From Flavobacterium sp. (lineage in GTDB: Bacteria; Bacteroidota; Bacteroidia; Flavobacteriales; Flavobacteriaceae), in assembly GCA_016714905.1 (NCBI GenBank), contig JADKBW010000017.1:1-59625 (forward strand): 59,625 nucleotides of DNA, in the 5' to 3' direction. Positions within the stretch are counted from its first letter, which is position 1. Each line of letters begins with the position of its first letter. A program made the translations under genes and the position numbers. The notes below the pieces were generated by a model, which searched no databases, had not been told where the DNA came from, and saw only the letters and a program-made list of their open reading frames with translations. Shown here in pieces: positions 23,582 through 33,650 of this stretch.

Positions 23582-26472
23582 TGCCAAATTGATAATAAAG
23601 GGATGGTTACAATTACTCTGGTTCCGGATGGAATTCCGTTTGAAACCAAGTCGATGATTTCAAAGTGCGATTTTCCTATGTTTTCGCTAAATAAATTTAT
23701 CCTTTCAGTTGTAATTTCGATTGCTTTCGATTGATATTCTTTATGCATCTGATTGTTTTTTGATGCTTCACGGCCAATTCCATTATCTTCAACAATACAT
23801 TCTAATTGAGTGCCTTTTTTCAAGAAGTAAACTTTCAATATTCCTTTACTTTCTTTCGGTGCGAGTCCATGAATAATAGCATTTTCAACAATGGGTTGCA
23901 GCAATAATGTCGGAATGGCGGTTTCATTTGTATTTAGATGGTCGTCCACAAACAATTCGTAGTCAAATTTATTCTTATAACGTGTTTGCGCCAAGTTGAT
24001 ATACAATTGTAGCATTTCAATTTCAGTCGACAACGGAATCGTTTGCTCTGTATTTTCAAGAAGCATTCGCAATAGTTTAGAGAATTTAGAAATGTACGAA
24101 CTAGCATTGATGGCATCACCTTCGGAGTAATAGCCTTTTATGGTATTTAATGCATTAAAAATAAAATGCGGATTCATCTGCAATCGCAAAGCTTTTTGCT
24201 CTAGCTCAATCATTTCACGTTGAAGGTTAGCCTTGTCACGTTCCATTTGTATGGTGGTTTTTTCTAAGGCAAATTGTTTTTCTTGGCGTTTCAATCGGTA
24301 TTTAACATACGCGTATATTGACAATCCTAACAATAAAGCACAGAGAACTATAAACCAAGTTTTTTTCCAAAATGGCGCTAAGATTTCAAAAGAAATACTT
24401 TGAACAGCACTTGTCGCACCAAATCCGTCGATACAATACACTTTGAACACATATTTTTTGGAATCTAAAGCCCTATAGTTAATTTGAGATTCTTTGGTAG
24501 AAGACCAAGTGTAATTTTGTCAATCTAATTTATAATAGTACGTAAGATTATTTTGATTGATATAGGATATTCCAACAAACTTGATACTCACATTATTATT
24601 GTGATAACTTAATTGATGTCGCGAATCTGGAGAAAGTATCGTATTTCCATTTTTAAGATTTAGAATCCAACATCTTAAACGATTCTTTTTAGGTGTAATG
24701 TTTTTGATATTGAAGTTAACCAAGCCTTCGTCGGTTGCTAAGTAAACAATGCTGTTCGCATATTCAATATCGTTGATTCGTTTGTTTTTCAAACCTAAAA
24801 GTGCGTTTAGGTTCTTAATCTTACATGTATTATTTATGAATTGAATGGAGTTGAGCCCGTTGTTTGTTCCAACCAAATAATAATCTGGAGCGATTTTTTT
24901 TATAGAATTACAACTAATACTATTCAGACCTTGTTTCTTCGAAATTTGATTTACAGTGCCATCTTTCTTGAAATAGTACAATCCTTTTGAAGCAGTTGCG
25001 ACAAAAAGTGAGGGAAGATCACCATCGAAGTACAAATCGCTAATCGTTGTTTGTTGTCCCCCTAATTTGGAATCCCAGTTGGAGATAGAGTCTTTTTTAG
25101 CGTATTTGTAGAGACCAGAATTGGTTCCAATCCAAATGTTGTTGTCAAAGTCTTTTGCGAAGACAGTGCCTCTTTTTTGTAACAGCTCTTTACCATCGAG
25201 TTTTGGAACGCTATTACTATTTACGTAGTCGGTTTTTACTTTAAAAATATTACTATATCCAATGAAGAACTCACGATCAAAAATCATAATATCATTAGCG
25301 CCGAAGCCGCAGTCGGTAGTTTTCTTGGCAGCATCAACTTTGAGCACCGTTTTTTTTCCTATGATGTAAGTGTTTGTGTCAAAAAAGCGAATGTTTTTGA
25401 TTTGGTCTGTTTGGCCATCTGTAAAAAATGTTTTTTTCGTGAAAGGCTTGCCGGGATATTTGTGATAATAATTGTTGTTATCTCCGCCAATCCATATTTC
25501 GTTTTCTTTGTTGATGCTAATGCAATTTAGCTTTAGTGGATTTACTTCATTTAAATTATCCACAAATACGTCAAACGAGGGCACATAGAAAACCCCTTTT
25601 TTTAAGGTTGAAATCCAATAACTTCCCTCAAAGTCTTTGGTGATATTCGAAATGACATCGTTTTTGAAAAAGCAATTTGTAATTTTATGATTTTCAAATA
25701 GATATAATCCTTTCCGAGTGCAGATATAAATTTTGTTTGGGTTTTCGACAAAAATCTGAAGTATTTCAGCTTCGCTAGGGAGTGCTACCAGGGAGGAAAT
25801 CTGATTCTCAGCAGTGATATAATACAAATGATTTTTCTCGCTGAAGTAGTTATTATCTCCCGAATGAAACATTCTGTAATAATTCGATGCAGAAAATAAT
25901 GGGTTTCGAATTTTGTTTTTATCGTCATAAATTCCAGTCGTGCTTAAAAGGAATAATGCGTTTTTATTTTTCCAAATCCCTGCAAAGGAATAGTTTGGGT
26001 AGTTTTTCTTAATCACGCGATTGTCGTCTGTTAGCGTAATAATATTCCCGTATTTATAAACAAAGTAGCAGTTATTTTGGTCGTCCTCGTAGAAATCAAT
26101 CAATAAACTTGAACTTGAGATTTCCCTAATCAAAGCCGAATTGTTTTCATTATAGAGTTTGTTTTTATAATAAAAACAAGGTTTTCCATTGAGTGTCAAG
26201 AGCCAAATTCTTCCTTTGTGATCTTTTTTCATTTGAAAAACTTCATTATCCGAAAGACCATCGTCAGTATTATAAAGTGCAAAAGAATGGCTGTCAAACC
26301 TTACAATTCCCGAATCTGTTGTAAACCATAAAAATCCCTTTGCGTCTTGATAAATAGAATAAATCGTGGCAGAAGGCAAGCCGTCATTCGTTGAATAATT
26401 AATATAATACGGATCTTGCGACCAGCTGCAATGGCAATAGAATAGGATTAAAAAAAGGAGTAATTGCTTCAC
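23578..26472 (-). CDS. LytS-type sensor histidine kinase with periplasmic propeller, interrupted by an in-frame TGA
   Basis: Sensor kinase of about 964 codons. It has a signal peptide (MKQLLLFLILFYCHCSWSQ); a periplasmic beta-propeller of two-component-regulator-propeller repeats, seen as NDGLPSATIYSIYQDAKGFL, DDGLSDNEVFQMKKDHKGRI and FVDNLNEVNPLKLNCIS; and a Y_Y_Y domain. Near codon 681 there is one membrane helix (TWFIVLCALLLGLSIYAYV), then a coiled coil, then the His-kinase domain with the phosphoacceptor in LRLQMNPHFIFNALNTIKGY and ATP-binding QPIVENAIIHGL and VEDNGIGREAS. Codon 651 at 24522-24520 is TGA, between YYYKLD and QNYTWSSTKESQINY, in the same frame and within the Y_Y_Y domain. 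A GGA to TGA change is the simplest cause. As written it would give a 650-residue periplasmic piece and a separate kinase. Confidence 0.88.
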
Positions 26473-26635
26473 ACTGCGTTTTTCAAAAGGTAAATGTAAA
26501 CATTCTATAAAATATAGATTATGAATTGCACATCACTTGCAACGTAATAGAAATCACTTATCTGTCTTAATATATCACTTGCTAAGGAAATCAAATCAAC
26601 TAAATATTTAAGAAAGTTAAAGCTATAAATAGTTG

Positions 26636-26643
26636 TAAATTTG
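26636..26643 (+). promoter_or_regulatory. -7 element upstream of T9SS gene 26664
   Basis: TAAATTTG matches TAnnTTTG and ends 20 bases before the start codon. The expected upstream TTG is weak. The element sits in a 190-base spacer divergent to the sensor kinase gene; nothing else is seen there. Confidence 0.6.
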
Positions 26644-26663
26644 AGGCAATTTTAAATGTAATA

Positions 26664-27704
26664 ATGATGCTAAAAAATTTACTTATACTGATAGTTGGTC
26701 TTACCGTTCATGATGGTTTGTCACAGGTTTTATATTCAGAGACTTTTACGAATTATACTGTCGGAAACATTGGTACTGATCTCTCTGGAGCAACGAGTGG
26801 TCAAGGTGGTTGGTTGACTTACGGCAGTTCCGATGCATCTTCTAACTCTGATTTTACGATAACAACTGACGGAAACCCTGGAAAAGGTATTAGAATGTTG
26901 GGAATTGACAACGATGTGTTCGGGGGTTATAAAATACTTTGGAAAGGTGGTTTTCCGGCATTGTGGAATAGCAGAACAATGGGTAATAATATAATTGAGG
27001 TGGAAAGTGATTATTATTCACCTCCTTGGAGAATTTCCTACGATGATATTAATTTGATGATTCTTGATGCATCGTTGACTAAAGTATTAGCAGGATTTTC
27101 AATTGATGAAAGAGGACCTATTGGCGCAAAGCTATATACTAATTCTGCTAATGGATATGGAAATTGGACCTATGTACTTGGAGAGGACTCGTCTTTTTTA
27201 CTACTTCCACCTGAGGTATGGGTAAAGTTGATTTTGAGATTTAATAAAAATACAGGAGAAGCTACTTTTATCATCAAAAATGATGACGGTACTGTATTTC
27301 GTCAGGCAAGTTTTATGGGAGCTACTGCCGGATTAGATCCTGCGCAAATTCAGTATGCAATTTATGGATTGCCAAACTTTTCATATACCGCAGCCGCAGC
27401 CACATTCGATAATTTTAAAGTAACCGCATTGAATAGTATCTTAGCGGTTGATGAAGTTTCGATCGGGAATGAATTATCAATATTTCCAAACCCTGTAACT
27501 GATGAAATTACAGTTTTAAATCCGAATCAAATAGGAATTTCAAGCATTGTTTTAAGAGATATCAACGGAAGAATAGTAAAGCAAATCACGTTCGATAATG
27601 TAACTAATGCACAAATAAATGTATCGGAGCTATCAGGAGGTTTTTTCATTTTAAGTATTAATACAGCAAAGGGTATTTTTACCAAAAAAATCATCAAGAA
27701 TTAA
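26664..27704 (+). CDS. T9SS type A sorting-domain protein with jelly-roll-like body
   Basis: Secreted protein of 346 residues. The signal peptide ends near GLSQ, and the mature start VLYSETFTNYTVGNIGTDLS is typical of flavobacterial secreted beta-sandwich (choice-of-anchor/LamG-like) proteins. The body includes GGYKILWKGGFPALWNSRTM, WVKLILRFNKNTGEATFII and ATFDNFKVTALN. The C-terminal sorting domain is LSIFPNPVTDEITVLNP, IVLRDINGRIVKQITF, GGFFILSINTAKG, with the basic end FTKKIIKN. Function unknown; a carbohydrate-binding or cell-surface role is possible but not shown. Confidence 0.85.
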   Translation: MMLKNLLILIVGLTVHDGLSQVLYSETFTNYTVGNIGTDLSGATSGQGGWLTYGSSDASSNSDFTITTDGNPGKGIRMLGIDNDVFGGYKILWKGGFPALWNSRTMGNNIIEVESDYYSPPWRISYDDINLMILDASLTKVLAGFSIDERGPIGAKLYTNSANGYGNWTYVLGEDSSFLLLPPEVWVKLILRFNKNTGEATFIIKNDDGTVFRQASFMGATAGLDPAQIQYAIYGLPNFSYTAAAATFDNFKVTALNSILAVDEVSIGNELSIFPNPVTDEITVLNPNQIGISSIVLRDINGRIVKQITFDNVTNAQINVSELSGGFFILSINTAKGIFTKKIIKN

Positions 27705-27985
27705 ATTTAGTAATTAGAAACAAGTTAGCGATAACATTTGCTCTAATCATTCTAGGAAGTTTAAGCAGGTATAGGCTGAAAGTATACAATTACTAAAAGA
27801 ATGACTGCACTTAAAAGTTTTTATACTGAGTAAGATTAAGAACAGTTTATTTTTACAATTGCACTGCACTTTAACCAGCGTCCAAAATAGTTTTGAATTG
27901 TAGTTTGCCAGACATCAGTTGAAATAGTTGGTTAGGTTAAGGATGTTGGTTGGGTGTATTGTTTTATTTGCAAAAGCACTTGGGG

Positions 27986-28315
27986 ATGACTACTAGACGA
28001 GCAATACTTGGCTTACTTTTTACGCTTGCAACTATACTTGTCTTTAGTTGGCTTTTTGTTTGGTCCTTTGGCGTTTTTGGATCGCTAAGTCAAGAGGGAT
28101 TATCCCAACAAAATTTGGAGATAATTCCGATTTATATTCGTTCGCTATATCTGGGTTTTCCAAATTTAGCGATTCTACTAAGTTATAGTTTATATGTGAT
28201 TGTGGCTTTTATTTCAATAAAAGAAAAACAAAACGGCCTCAAATTTTTGCGTATCGTATCTTTTATTTTTTTAACGTTGATTTTTTTGTTTTTATTTCAG
28301 ATATATATGTTATAG
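27986..28315 (+). CDS. Small hydrophobic membrane protein, unknown
   Basis: From ATG 27986 (MTTRRAILGLLFTLATILVF) about 109 residues with three predicted membrane helices: LGLLFTLATILVFSWLFVWS, LAILLSYSLYVIVAFISI, and FLRIVSFIFLTLIFLFLF. The frame is open a little further upstream from TTG 27950, but the ATG is preferred. No family is recognised. The 245 bases before it (27705-27949) contain nothing I can identify. A terminator-like hairpin follows at 28414. Confidence 0.55.
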   Translation: MTTRRAILGLLFTLATILVFSWLFVWSFGVFGSLSQEGLSQQNLEIIPIYIRSLYLGFPNLAILLSYSLYVIVAFISIKEKQNGLKFLRIVSFIFLTLIFLFLFQIYML

Positions 28316-28413
28316 AAGCATGATTAATAGGAACGTTTAGTCATAATTCAAGCAACATATTTAAAAAATCAGCAGTTTTTAGAGATCCATTAGTTTTAGT
28401 TAAGTTGAAAAAA

Positions 28414-28440
28414 GCATCTTATTCGAGATGCTTTTTTTGT
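28414..28440 (+). terminator. Rho-independent terminator before the SDR gene
   Basis: GCATCT (28414-28419), loop TATTCG, AGATGC (28426-28431), then TTTTTTTG. Preceded by an A-run, so it may also work on the other strand. Confidence 0.8.
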
Positions 28441-28459
28441 TATTTTTACAAAAAAAACA

Positions 28460-29137
28460 TTGAAAAATATAATCATTACAGGCACTTCACGTGGAATCGG
28501 ATTTGAATTGGCAATGCAGTTTGCCGATGCGGGTCACCAAGTTCTAGCTATTTCTAGAAAGACACCGCAAGAATTGTTAGGGAATCCCAACATTACTTGT
28601 CTTTCTTTAGATCTTTCGCAAGAAAATGAGATGGTATTAGTAGAAAATTTTCTCTCCTCAACTTGGAAAAAAGTGGATGCGATAGTTCATAATGCGGGAG
28701 CTTTACTACTAAAACCGTTCGAAAGCACAACGCAACAAGACTTTGAAAACATCTATAAAGTCAATGTTTTTGGGGTCGCTAATCTAACACAAATAGCATT
28801 ACCGTATCTTCAAAAAGGGAGTCATGTCGTAACCATCAGTTCAATGGGCGGCATTCAAGGGAGTATGAAATTCGCTGGACTCGCAGCCTATAGTTCAAGT
28901 AAAGGAGCGGTAATCACGTTATCAGAATTATTAGCAGAAGAGTACAAAGAAAGAGGAATTGCCTTCAATGTTTTGGCGTTAGGTTCTGTTCAAACCGAAA
29001 TGTTAGCCGAAGCTTTTCCAGGATATATAGCGCCAATCACAGCAAAGCAAATGGCAGATTATATTTATAATTTCACCCTGACTGGTCACCAATTTTATAA
29101 TGGAAAAGTACTGCAAGTTTCATCCTCAACACCTTAA
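28460..29137 (+). CDS. Short-chain dehydrogenase/reductase
   Basis: NAD(P)-dependent oxidoreductase of 225 residues, classical SDR: cofactor motif TGTSRGIG at 7-14, HNAG at 77-80, catalytic Ser near 127 in VVTISSMGGIQG, and YxxxK as Tyr144/Lys148 in YSSSKGA. The start is TTG 28460, directly after the terminator, as no ATG is near. Substrate unknown. It heads a same-strand run with the SprT-like gene (39 bases) and mannose-1-phosphate guanylyltransferase. Confidence 0.88.
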   Translation: MKNIIITGTSRGIGFELAMQFADAGHQVLAISRKTPQELLGNPNITCLSLDLSQENEMVLVENFLSSTWKKVDAIVHNAGALLLKPFESTTQQDFENIYKVNVFGVANLTQIALPYLQKGSHVVTISSMGGIQGSMKFAGLAAYSSSKGAVITLSELLAEEYKERGIAFNVLALGSVQTEMLAEAFPGYIAPITAKQMADYIYNFTLTGHQFYNGKVLQVSSSTP

Positions 29138-29175
29138 TTAAGTTGCCGGTTTTTGACTGATAACCTACATTTAAC

Positions 29176-29775
29176 ATGAACGAAACACTAGCGAAATATC
29201 TTCCTGAACATGCTGTAAGACCTGTCTTTGAGTTGATTGTCGCCAACGAAGTACATCTCAAAATTGTCAATGAAAGGGTTACGCGACATGGTGACTATCG
29301 CAAAGCTGTGAATGGCAAACATGAAATTACCGTTAATTCCAATTTGAATAAATACAAGTTTCTAATTACGTTGATTCACGAGATTTCGCATTTAGTAGCT
29401 TTTGAAAAATTTGGACGATATATCAAACCCCACGGAGAAGAATGGAAGTTTACTTTTCAAAGGTTGATGATTCCATTTATTAGACCTGAAATATTTCCGA
29501 GTCAACTATTACCATTGTTGGCGCGTCATTTTAAGAATCCTACTGCAAGTAGCGACGTGGATGCAACTTTATCACTGGCTCTAAAACAGTTTGACCAACA
29601 GAATGATAAAAATTATATCTTTGAAATCCCTTACGGAAGTCACTTTCGAATTCATAATGGGAAGATTTTTACGAAAGGCGCTTTGAGAACCAAACGCTAT
29701 GAATGCGTTGAAGTAAGTTCAGGAAGGTTGTATCTGTTTAATCCGAATGCTGAAGTTGAATTATTACACAATTAA
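29176..29775 (+). CDS. SprT-like zinc metalloprotease-domain protein
   Basis: The 199-residue protein has HEISH at residues 68-72 in FLITLIHEISHLVAFEKFG, the HExxH zinc site of the SprT family, and HGEEW near 88-92, probably the third ligand. The N-terminal region ITVNSNLNKYKFLITL is family-typical. A C-terminal zinc-ribbon is not evident because only one Cys is seen. Bacterial SprT proteins are poorly characterised; eukaryotic SPRTN repairs DNA-protein crosslinks. It is three bases upstream of the guanylyltransferase gene. Confidence 0.85.
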   Translation: MNETLAKYLPEHAVRPVFELIVANEVHLKIVNERVTRHGDYRKAVNGKHEITVNSNLNKYKFLITLIHEISHLVAFEKFGRYIKPHGEEWKFTFQRLMIPFIRPEIFPSQLLPLLARHFKNPTASSDVDATLSLALKQFDQQNDKNYIFEIPYGSHFRIHNGKIFTKGALRTKRYECVEVSSGRLYLFNPNAEVELLHN

Positions 29776-29778
29776 AAA

Positions 29779-30837
29779 ATGAATAAAAATTATTACGCAA
29801 TACTTATGGCTGGCGGCGTTGGATCTCGATTTTGGCCTGTAAGTACCACGGAATTTCCAAAACAATTTCACGATATGTTGGGTTCTGGGCATACCTTAAT
29901 TCAAAAAACCTTTAGCAGATTGTCACAGTTGATTCCTGTTGAGAACATTCTGATTTTGACCAACGAAAAATACAATCATATCGTATTGGAACAATTGCCG
30001 ATGGTTAAACCAGAACAGGTTTTATTAGAACCAGCGATGCGAAATACAGCACCTTGTATTTTGTATGCCTCTCTTAAAATCAAAAAACAGAATCCGGATG
30101 CTGTCATGGTGGTGGCTCCAAGCGATCACTGGATTGAAGATGAAGCTGTTTTTGTTCAAAATTTGCAACAGTGTTTCGACTTTTGTTCGGCAGAAAACGC
30201 CTTAATGACTTTAGGAATTCAACCGACATTTCCTAATACAGGATTCGGATATATTGAGTTTGATAAAACAGATTCCAATCCAATAAAAAAAGTCAATCAA
30301 TTTAGAGAAAAACCCGATTACGAAACCGCAAAATCTTTTATCGAAAGCGGTAATTTTTTATGGAATGGTGGTATCTTTATTTGGAGCGTAAAAGCAATTT
30401 CAGAATCCTTTGAAAAGTTTCAACCGCAAATGAATGCTTTGTTTCTAAAAGGTTGGGACGATTATAACACTTCAAAAGAGAAAGATTTTATAAGTTCGAA
30501 TTACGCTTTGGCGGAAAATGTTTCCATAGATTATGCTGTCATGGAAAAGGCGAAAAACGTCTATGTGCTTCCAGCTACTTTCGATTGGAATGATTTAGGC
30601 ACTTGGGGTTCATTGCACGAAAAATTAGATAAAGACGACAACGATAATTCGGTTGTCAATGCAACTGTTTTATTGAATAATTCAGCCAATAATATTGTCA
30701 GTACCGCTAAAGGTAAATTAGTTATTATTGACGGATTAGAAGATTTTATCATTGTCGACAAGGACAACGTTCTGCTGATTTATCCGAAAAGTAAAGAACA
30801 GGAAATTAAAGGAATTGTGAGTCAATTGAAAATGTAA
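29779..30837 (+). CDS. manC: Mannose-1-phosphate guanylyltransferase
   Basis: Makes GDP-mannose from mannose-1-phosphate and GTP for glycan synthesis. The 352 residues cover the nucleotidyltransferase core: MAGGVGSRFWPVSTTEFPKQ at 10-29 (G-loop and catalytic Arg/Lys), VVAPSDHWI near 112 (metal-binding Asp), GYIEFD and FREKPD in the middle, and NGGIFIWS. It lacks the C-terminal isomerase domain of bifunctional enzymes, so it is the short type. The end is followed by a terminator hairpin at 30841. Confidence 0.9.
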   Translation: MNKNYYAILMAGGVGSRFWPVSTTEFPKQFHDMLGSGHTLIQKTFSRLSQLIPVENILILTNEKYNHIVLEQLPMVKPEQVLLEPAMRNTAPCILYASLKIKKQNPDAVMVVAPSDHWIEDEAVFVQNLQQCFDFCSAENALMTLGIQPTFPNTGFGYIEFDKTDSNPIKKVNQFREKPDYETAKSFIESGNFLWNGGIFIWSVKAISESFEKFQPQMNALFLKGWDDYNTSKEKDFISSNYALAENVSIDYAVMEKAKNVYVLPATFDWNDLGTWGSLHEKLDKDDNDNSVVNATVLLNNSANNIVSTAKGKLVIIDGLEDFIIVDKDNVLLIYPKSKEQEIKGIVSQLKM

Positions 30838-30840
30838 AGC

Positions 30841-30868
30841 AAAGCGGGAAGAGATTCTCGCTTTTTTT
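30841..30868 (+). terminator. Terminator after the guanylyltransferase gene
   Basis: AAAGCG (30841-30846) pairs with CGCTTT (30859-30864), extended by an imperfect inner stem and followed by TTTTG. Confidence 0.7.
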
Positions 30869-30929
30869 GTGGTGTTTTACTATTGAAATATTGATGGTTA
30901 AAATGTTTTCTCATCGAGACTAGCGACTG

Positions 30930-31691
30930 CTATCCTTTCAAATACGCTTCCCTTACTTTCTTAAACAAATTCGAAGAATAAACAAAATCAACCACCGCTT
31001 GATTGTCGGTTCTGAAAATCTCTTCTTTGGTGCCTTGCCAAGCTTTCAGACCATTCTTTAAGAAGACAATATTTTCGCCAATTTCCATGACGGAATTCAT
31101 ATCATGCGAATTAATGACGGTAGTAATATTATATTCTTCGGTAATTTCTTTAATCAAATTGTCAATCAAAATCGCGGTATTAGGATCCAATCCCGAATTA
31201 GGTTCATCGCAAAATAAATATTTCGGATTGTTAACGATAGCTCGAGCAATAGCCACACGTTTTTGCATTCCACCTGAAATTTCAGACGGCAACTTTTTAT
31301 GCGCATCGATGAGGTTGACACGCTTCAATACAAAATCTACACGATCTTGAATTTCAGCATTGGAGTTCTTGGTAAACATTTTCAAAGGAAATCCAACGTT
31401 TTCCTCTACGGTCATCGAATCGAATAAGGCACTTCCTTGAAAAACCATTCCGATTTCCGTTCTCAATTCTCTTTTTTCATCAGGCGATAAATCGGAGTAA
31501 ATTCTGCCATCAAACGAAATTGTTCCCACTTCCGGCGAATGAATCCCCAACAGACTTTTGAGTAAAACCGTTTTTCCCGATCCACTCTGTCCGATGATCA
31601 AGTTGGTTTTTCCAGTTTCAAATACGGTCGAAACCCCTTTCAGAATTTTTGTGCCTCCAAACGATTTCTCAATGTTCTTTACTTCTATCAT
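30930..31691 (-). CDS. ABC transporter ATP-binding protein, MlaF-like
   Basis: ATPase of a phospholipid/MCE-type ABC transporter. From ATG 31691 (MIEVKNIEKSFGG) it has 253 residues: Walker A GQSGSGKT near 34-41, Q-loop, signature ISGGMQKRVAIARAI, Walker B YLFCDEPNSGLDP, and the switch His in VINSHDMNSV. The start overlaps the permease stop as ATGA, giving tight coupling; the frame is open 60 bases further upstream but that part lies inside the permease gene. No MCE (MlaD-type) gene is adjacent. Confidence 0.9.
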   Translation of the reverse strand: MIEVKNIEKSFGGTKILKGVSTVFETGKTNLIIGQSGSGKTVLLKSLLGIHSPEVGTISFDGRIYSDLSPDEKRELRTEIGMVFQGSALFDSMTVEENVGFPLKMFTKNSNAEIQDRVDFVLKRVNLIDAHKKLPSEISGGMQKRVAIARAIVNNPKYLFCDEPNSGLDPNTAILIDNLIKEITEEYNITTVINSHDMNSVMEIGENIVFLKNGLKAWQGTKEEIFRTDNQAVVDFVYSSNLFKKVREAYLKG

Positions 31692-32437
31692 TGGGTCAAA
31701 AGCATTTGAGTTAATATATAATTCATCGCAATGATCATGACTGAAGTCCAAACAAAGGAAACAGTACTGGCTTTCCCCACTTCCAACGCGCCGCCTTTCA
31801 TATAATAACCGTGAAAAGAAGGAATCGTCGCTAACAACAAAGCAAAGACAAAGGTTTTAATAAAGGCATAAGCAATGTGAAAAGGAATAAAATCCTGTTG
31901 TAAGCCACCAATAAACTCATCGCTTGATCCAAATCCGCCGTAAACTGCCGCTACCCAGCCACCGAGAATGCCTAAGAACATACTGATTCCAATTACAAAA
32001 GGATACAATTGAAGCGCAATTAGTTTGGGAAAAACCAAGTAATTTAATGAATTTACACCCATAACTTCTAAGGCATCAATTTGCTCCGTAACGCGCATCG
32101 TTCCAATACTTGAAGTAATAAACGACCCCATTTTTCCCGCCATAATAATGGAAATAAAAGTGGGGGCAAACTCTAAAATGACGGATTGTCTTGTGGCAAA
32201 ACCAATAAGGTATTTGGGAATCAGTGGATTGGTCAGATTCAGAGCGGTCTGAATCGCAACAACACCACCCACAAAGAAGGAAATAAAAGCAACAATTCCG
32301 AGCGAGCCGATGATCAAATCATCAATTTCTTTTAGAATTAAACTTCGCATCACAGACCATTTGGTAGGCTTGTTGAAAATCTCTTTCCACATCAAAAAGT
32401 ACTTTCCGATTTGCGATAGGTAACGAACGAGCATCAT
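31688..32437 (-). CDS. ABC transporter permease, MlaE-like
   Basis: Inner-membrane permease of the MlaE family, partner of the ATPase that overlaps its stop. The 249 residues show five or six helices, with the family text SFFVGGVVAIQTALNL, FAPTFISIIMAGKMGSFITS, MRVTEQIDALEVMGVNSLNY and KGGALEVGKASTVSFVWTSV. MlaE proteins move phospholipids between the membranes for outer-membrane lipid asymmetry; direction and cargo here are inferred from the family. The start is one of two adjacent ATGs. Confidence 0.9.
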   Translation of the reverse strand: MMLVRYLSQIGKYFLMWKEIFNKPTKWSVMRSLILKEIDDLIIGSLGIVAFISFFVGGVVAIQTALNLTNPLIPKYLIGFATRQSVILEFAPTFISIIMAGKMGSFITSSIGTMRVTEQIDALEVMGVNSLNYLVFPKLIALQLYPFVIGISMFLGILGGWVAAVYGGFGSSDEFIGGLQQDFIPFHIAYAFIKTFVFALLLATIPSFHGYYMKGGALEVGKASTVSFVWTSVMIIAMNYILTQMLLTQ

Positions 32438-32513
32438 GGTTTTGAAATATGCGCTAAAATAAGAAAAGTTATTGGTTGTCGGTTGTCAGTTGTTGGTTTT
32501 TTTATGAGCTTTT

Positions 32514-32609
32514 GGGCGTGACCTCGCCGAAAAAGGCGGGTCGGGCTTTCGGCTTTATCTTTTTCGTTTCGTGCCTCACAAAAAAGGATACCGCCTCAAT
32601 CCCTCACGC
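32514..32609. repeat. Dispersed palindromic repeat, copy 2
   Basis: GGGCGTGAC, arms CTCGCCG and CGGGTCGGGC, then TTATCTTTTTCGTTTC ... CACAAAAAAGGATACCGCC and TCAATCCCTCACGC. It occupies most of the 308-base gene-free stretch 32438-32745 and is preceded by GT-rich words (GGTTGTCGGTTGTCAGTTG, 32474-32492). Confidence 0.8.
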
Positions 32610-32745
32610 AAATCTGGTTTCACGATGACTTTCTATCTATATTTTGAAATCCAGAAAAATACCTGAAGTCCATTGCACTTCCTCCTCTTAATCTCACCCA
32701 AGGCAACGCCGAATTAAGCGAAGCTAAATCTCACGCATTGTTGCG

Positions 32746-33600
32746 TTATCGAAAAATCTTCTCCTTCATCTTTTTCCAGCGATAGTTTTTGATGAAGTTT
32801 GCTTGTTCCGCACTAACCAATAATGGTTTATTCGCAGCTTTCGCTTTCCAAAATCCTTGTACATAATCAAAAAAGAGTAGTGGCTGTTTTTTCATCATCG
32901 CCAATTTTAACGAAGCAATGACGGTAATAGGAAACCCATATCCCAAACTGTAAAAGGCCTCACCTTGTTTGAATCGTGCCGCTTTATTATAATTTGCTCC
33001 TGTCGGTTTGAGATGTTTTACTTTTAGAGATTCGTCCGTGATTACTTTCCAGCCGTAAAATTTCGCCAGCAATTCATCAACGGTGTCCCAACCCATGGCA
33101 GGTTTTAGTCCGCCAATTTGATTGAAACATTTTTTTCTATACGCTTTGAATGCCCCGCGAATATGGTCTTTGTCAGTAAGATTCTCTAAAATCCACTCGT
33201 TGTTTTTTTCAATGTAGGCAAATCCACCGACCATCCCAATCGAATCATCTGAAGTAAAATGGGATATTATCGTTTCAAAATAATGGGTTGGCAAAATTAA
33301 GTCGGCGTCTAGCTTTAAAATCACATCGTAATTGTCGTCGACAGTGTCAAATCCTTTTTGAAAAGCTTGAATGACTTTGCTTCCCGGAAGATGAATCGCG
33401 TCAGATTCTATACTTACCAACTGAATTGATGGGTTTTTTGCAGCAAATTTTTCAACGATTGAAGCAGTTTCATCCGTTGAGTGATCATTCACCACTACAA
33501 TTTTATTTGGAGCTTGAGTTTGATCTAGCAGCGAGGTGATGGTCTGAGCGATATACTTCGCCTCATTATGTGCAGGAATAATAACATAATATTTCATCAA
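32746..33600 (-). CDS. Glycosyltransferase family 2
   Basis: GT-A fold glycosyltransferase of 284 residues. N-terminal YYVIIPAHNEAKYIAQTITS and VVVNDHSTDETASIVEKF, the metal-binding DxD in LKLDADLILP near residue 98, and an acceptor-region GWDTVDELLAKFYGWKVITD. A hydrophobic stretch near 225 (YGFPITVIASLKLAMM) may touch the membrane. Donor and acceptor sugars cannot be told. It is adjacent to the MlaEF pair on the same strand but separated by the repeat element. Confidence 0.88.
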   Translation of the reverse strand: MMKYYVIIPAHNEAKYIAQTITSLLDQTQAPNKIVVVNDHSTDETASIVEKFAAKNPSIQLVSIESDAIHLPGSKVIQAFQKGFDTVDDNYDVILKLDADLILPTHYFETIISHFTSDDSIGMVGGFAYIEKNNEWILENLTDKDHIRGAFKAYRKKCFNQIGGLKPAMGWDTVDELLAKFYGWKVITDESLKVKHLKPTGANYNKAARFKQGEAFYSLGYGFPITVIASLKLAMMKKQPLLFFDYVQGFWKAKAANKPLLVSAEQANFIKNYRWKKMKEKIFR

Positions 33601-33650
33601 ATACGTGCCCTTTGTTGCGGAAGTAAAAGTATAAATTTAGAAAACAAAAA

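Noticed and set aside
14444..27895. 15-base reverse-complement match CTATTTTGGACGCTG between the Crp/Fnr gene (14444 region) and the spacer near 27880
   Set aside because: A single match of this size is expected by chance in about 60 kb compared on both strands; there is no extension.
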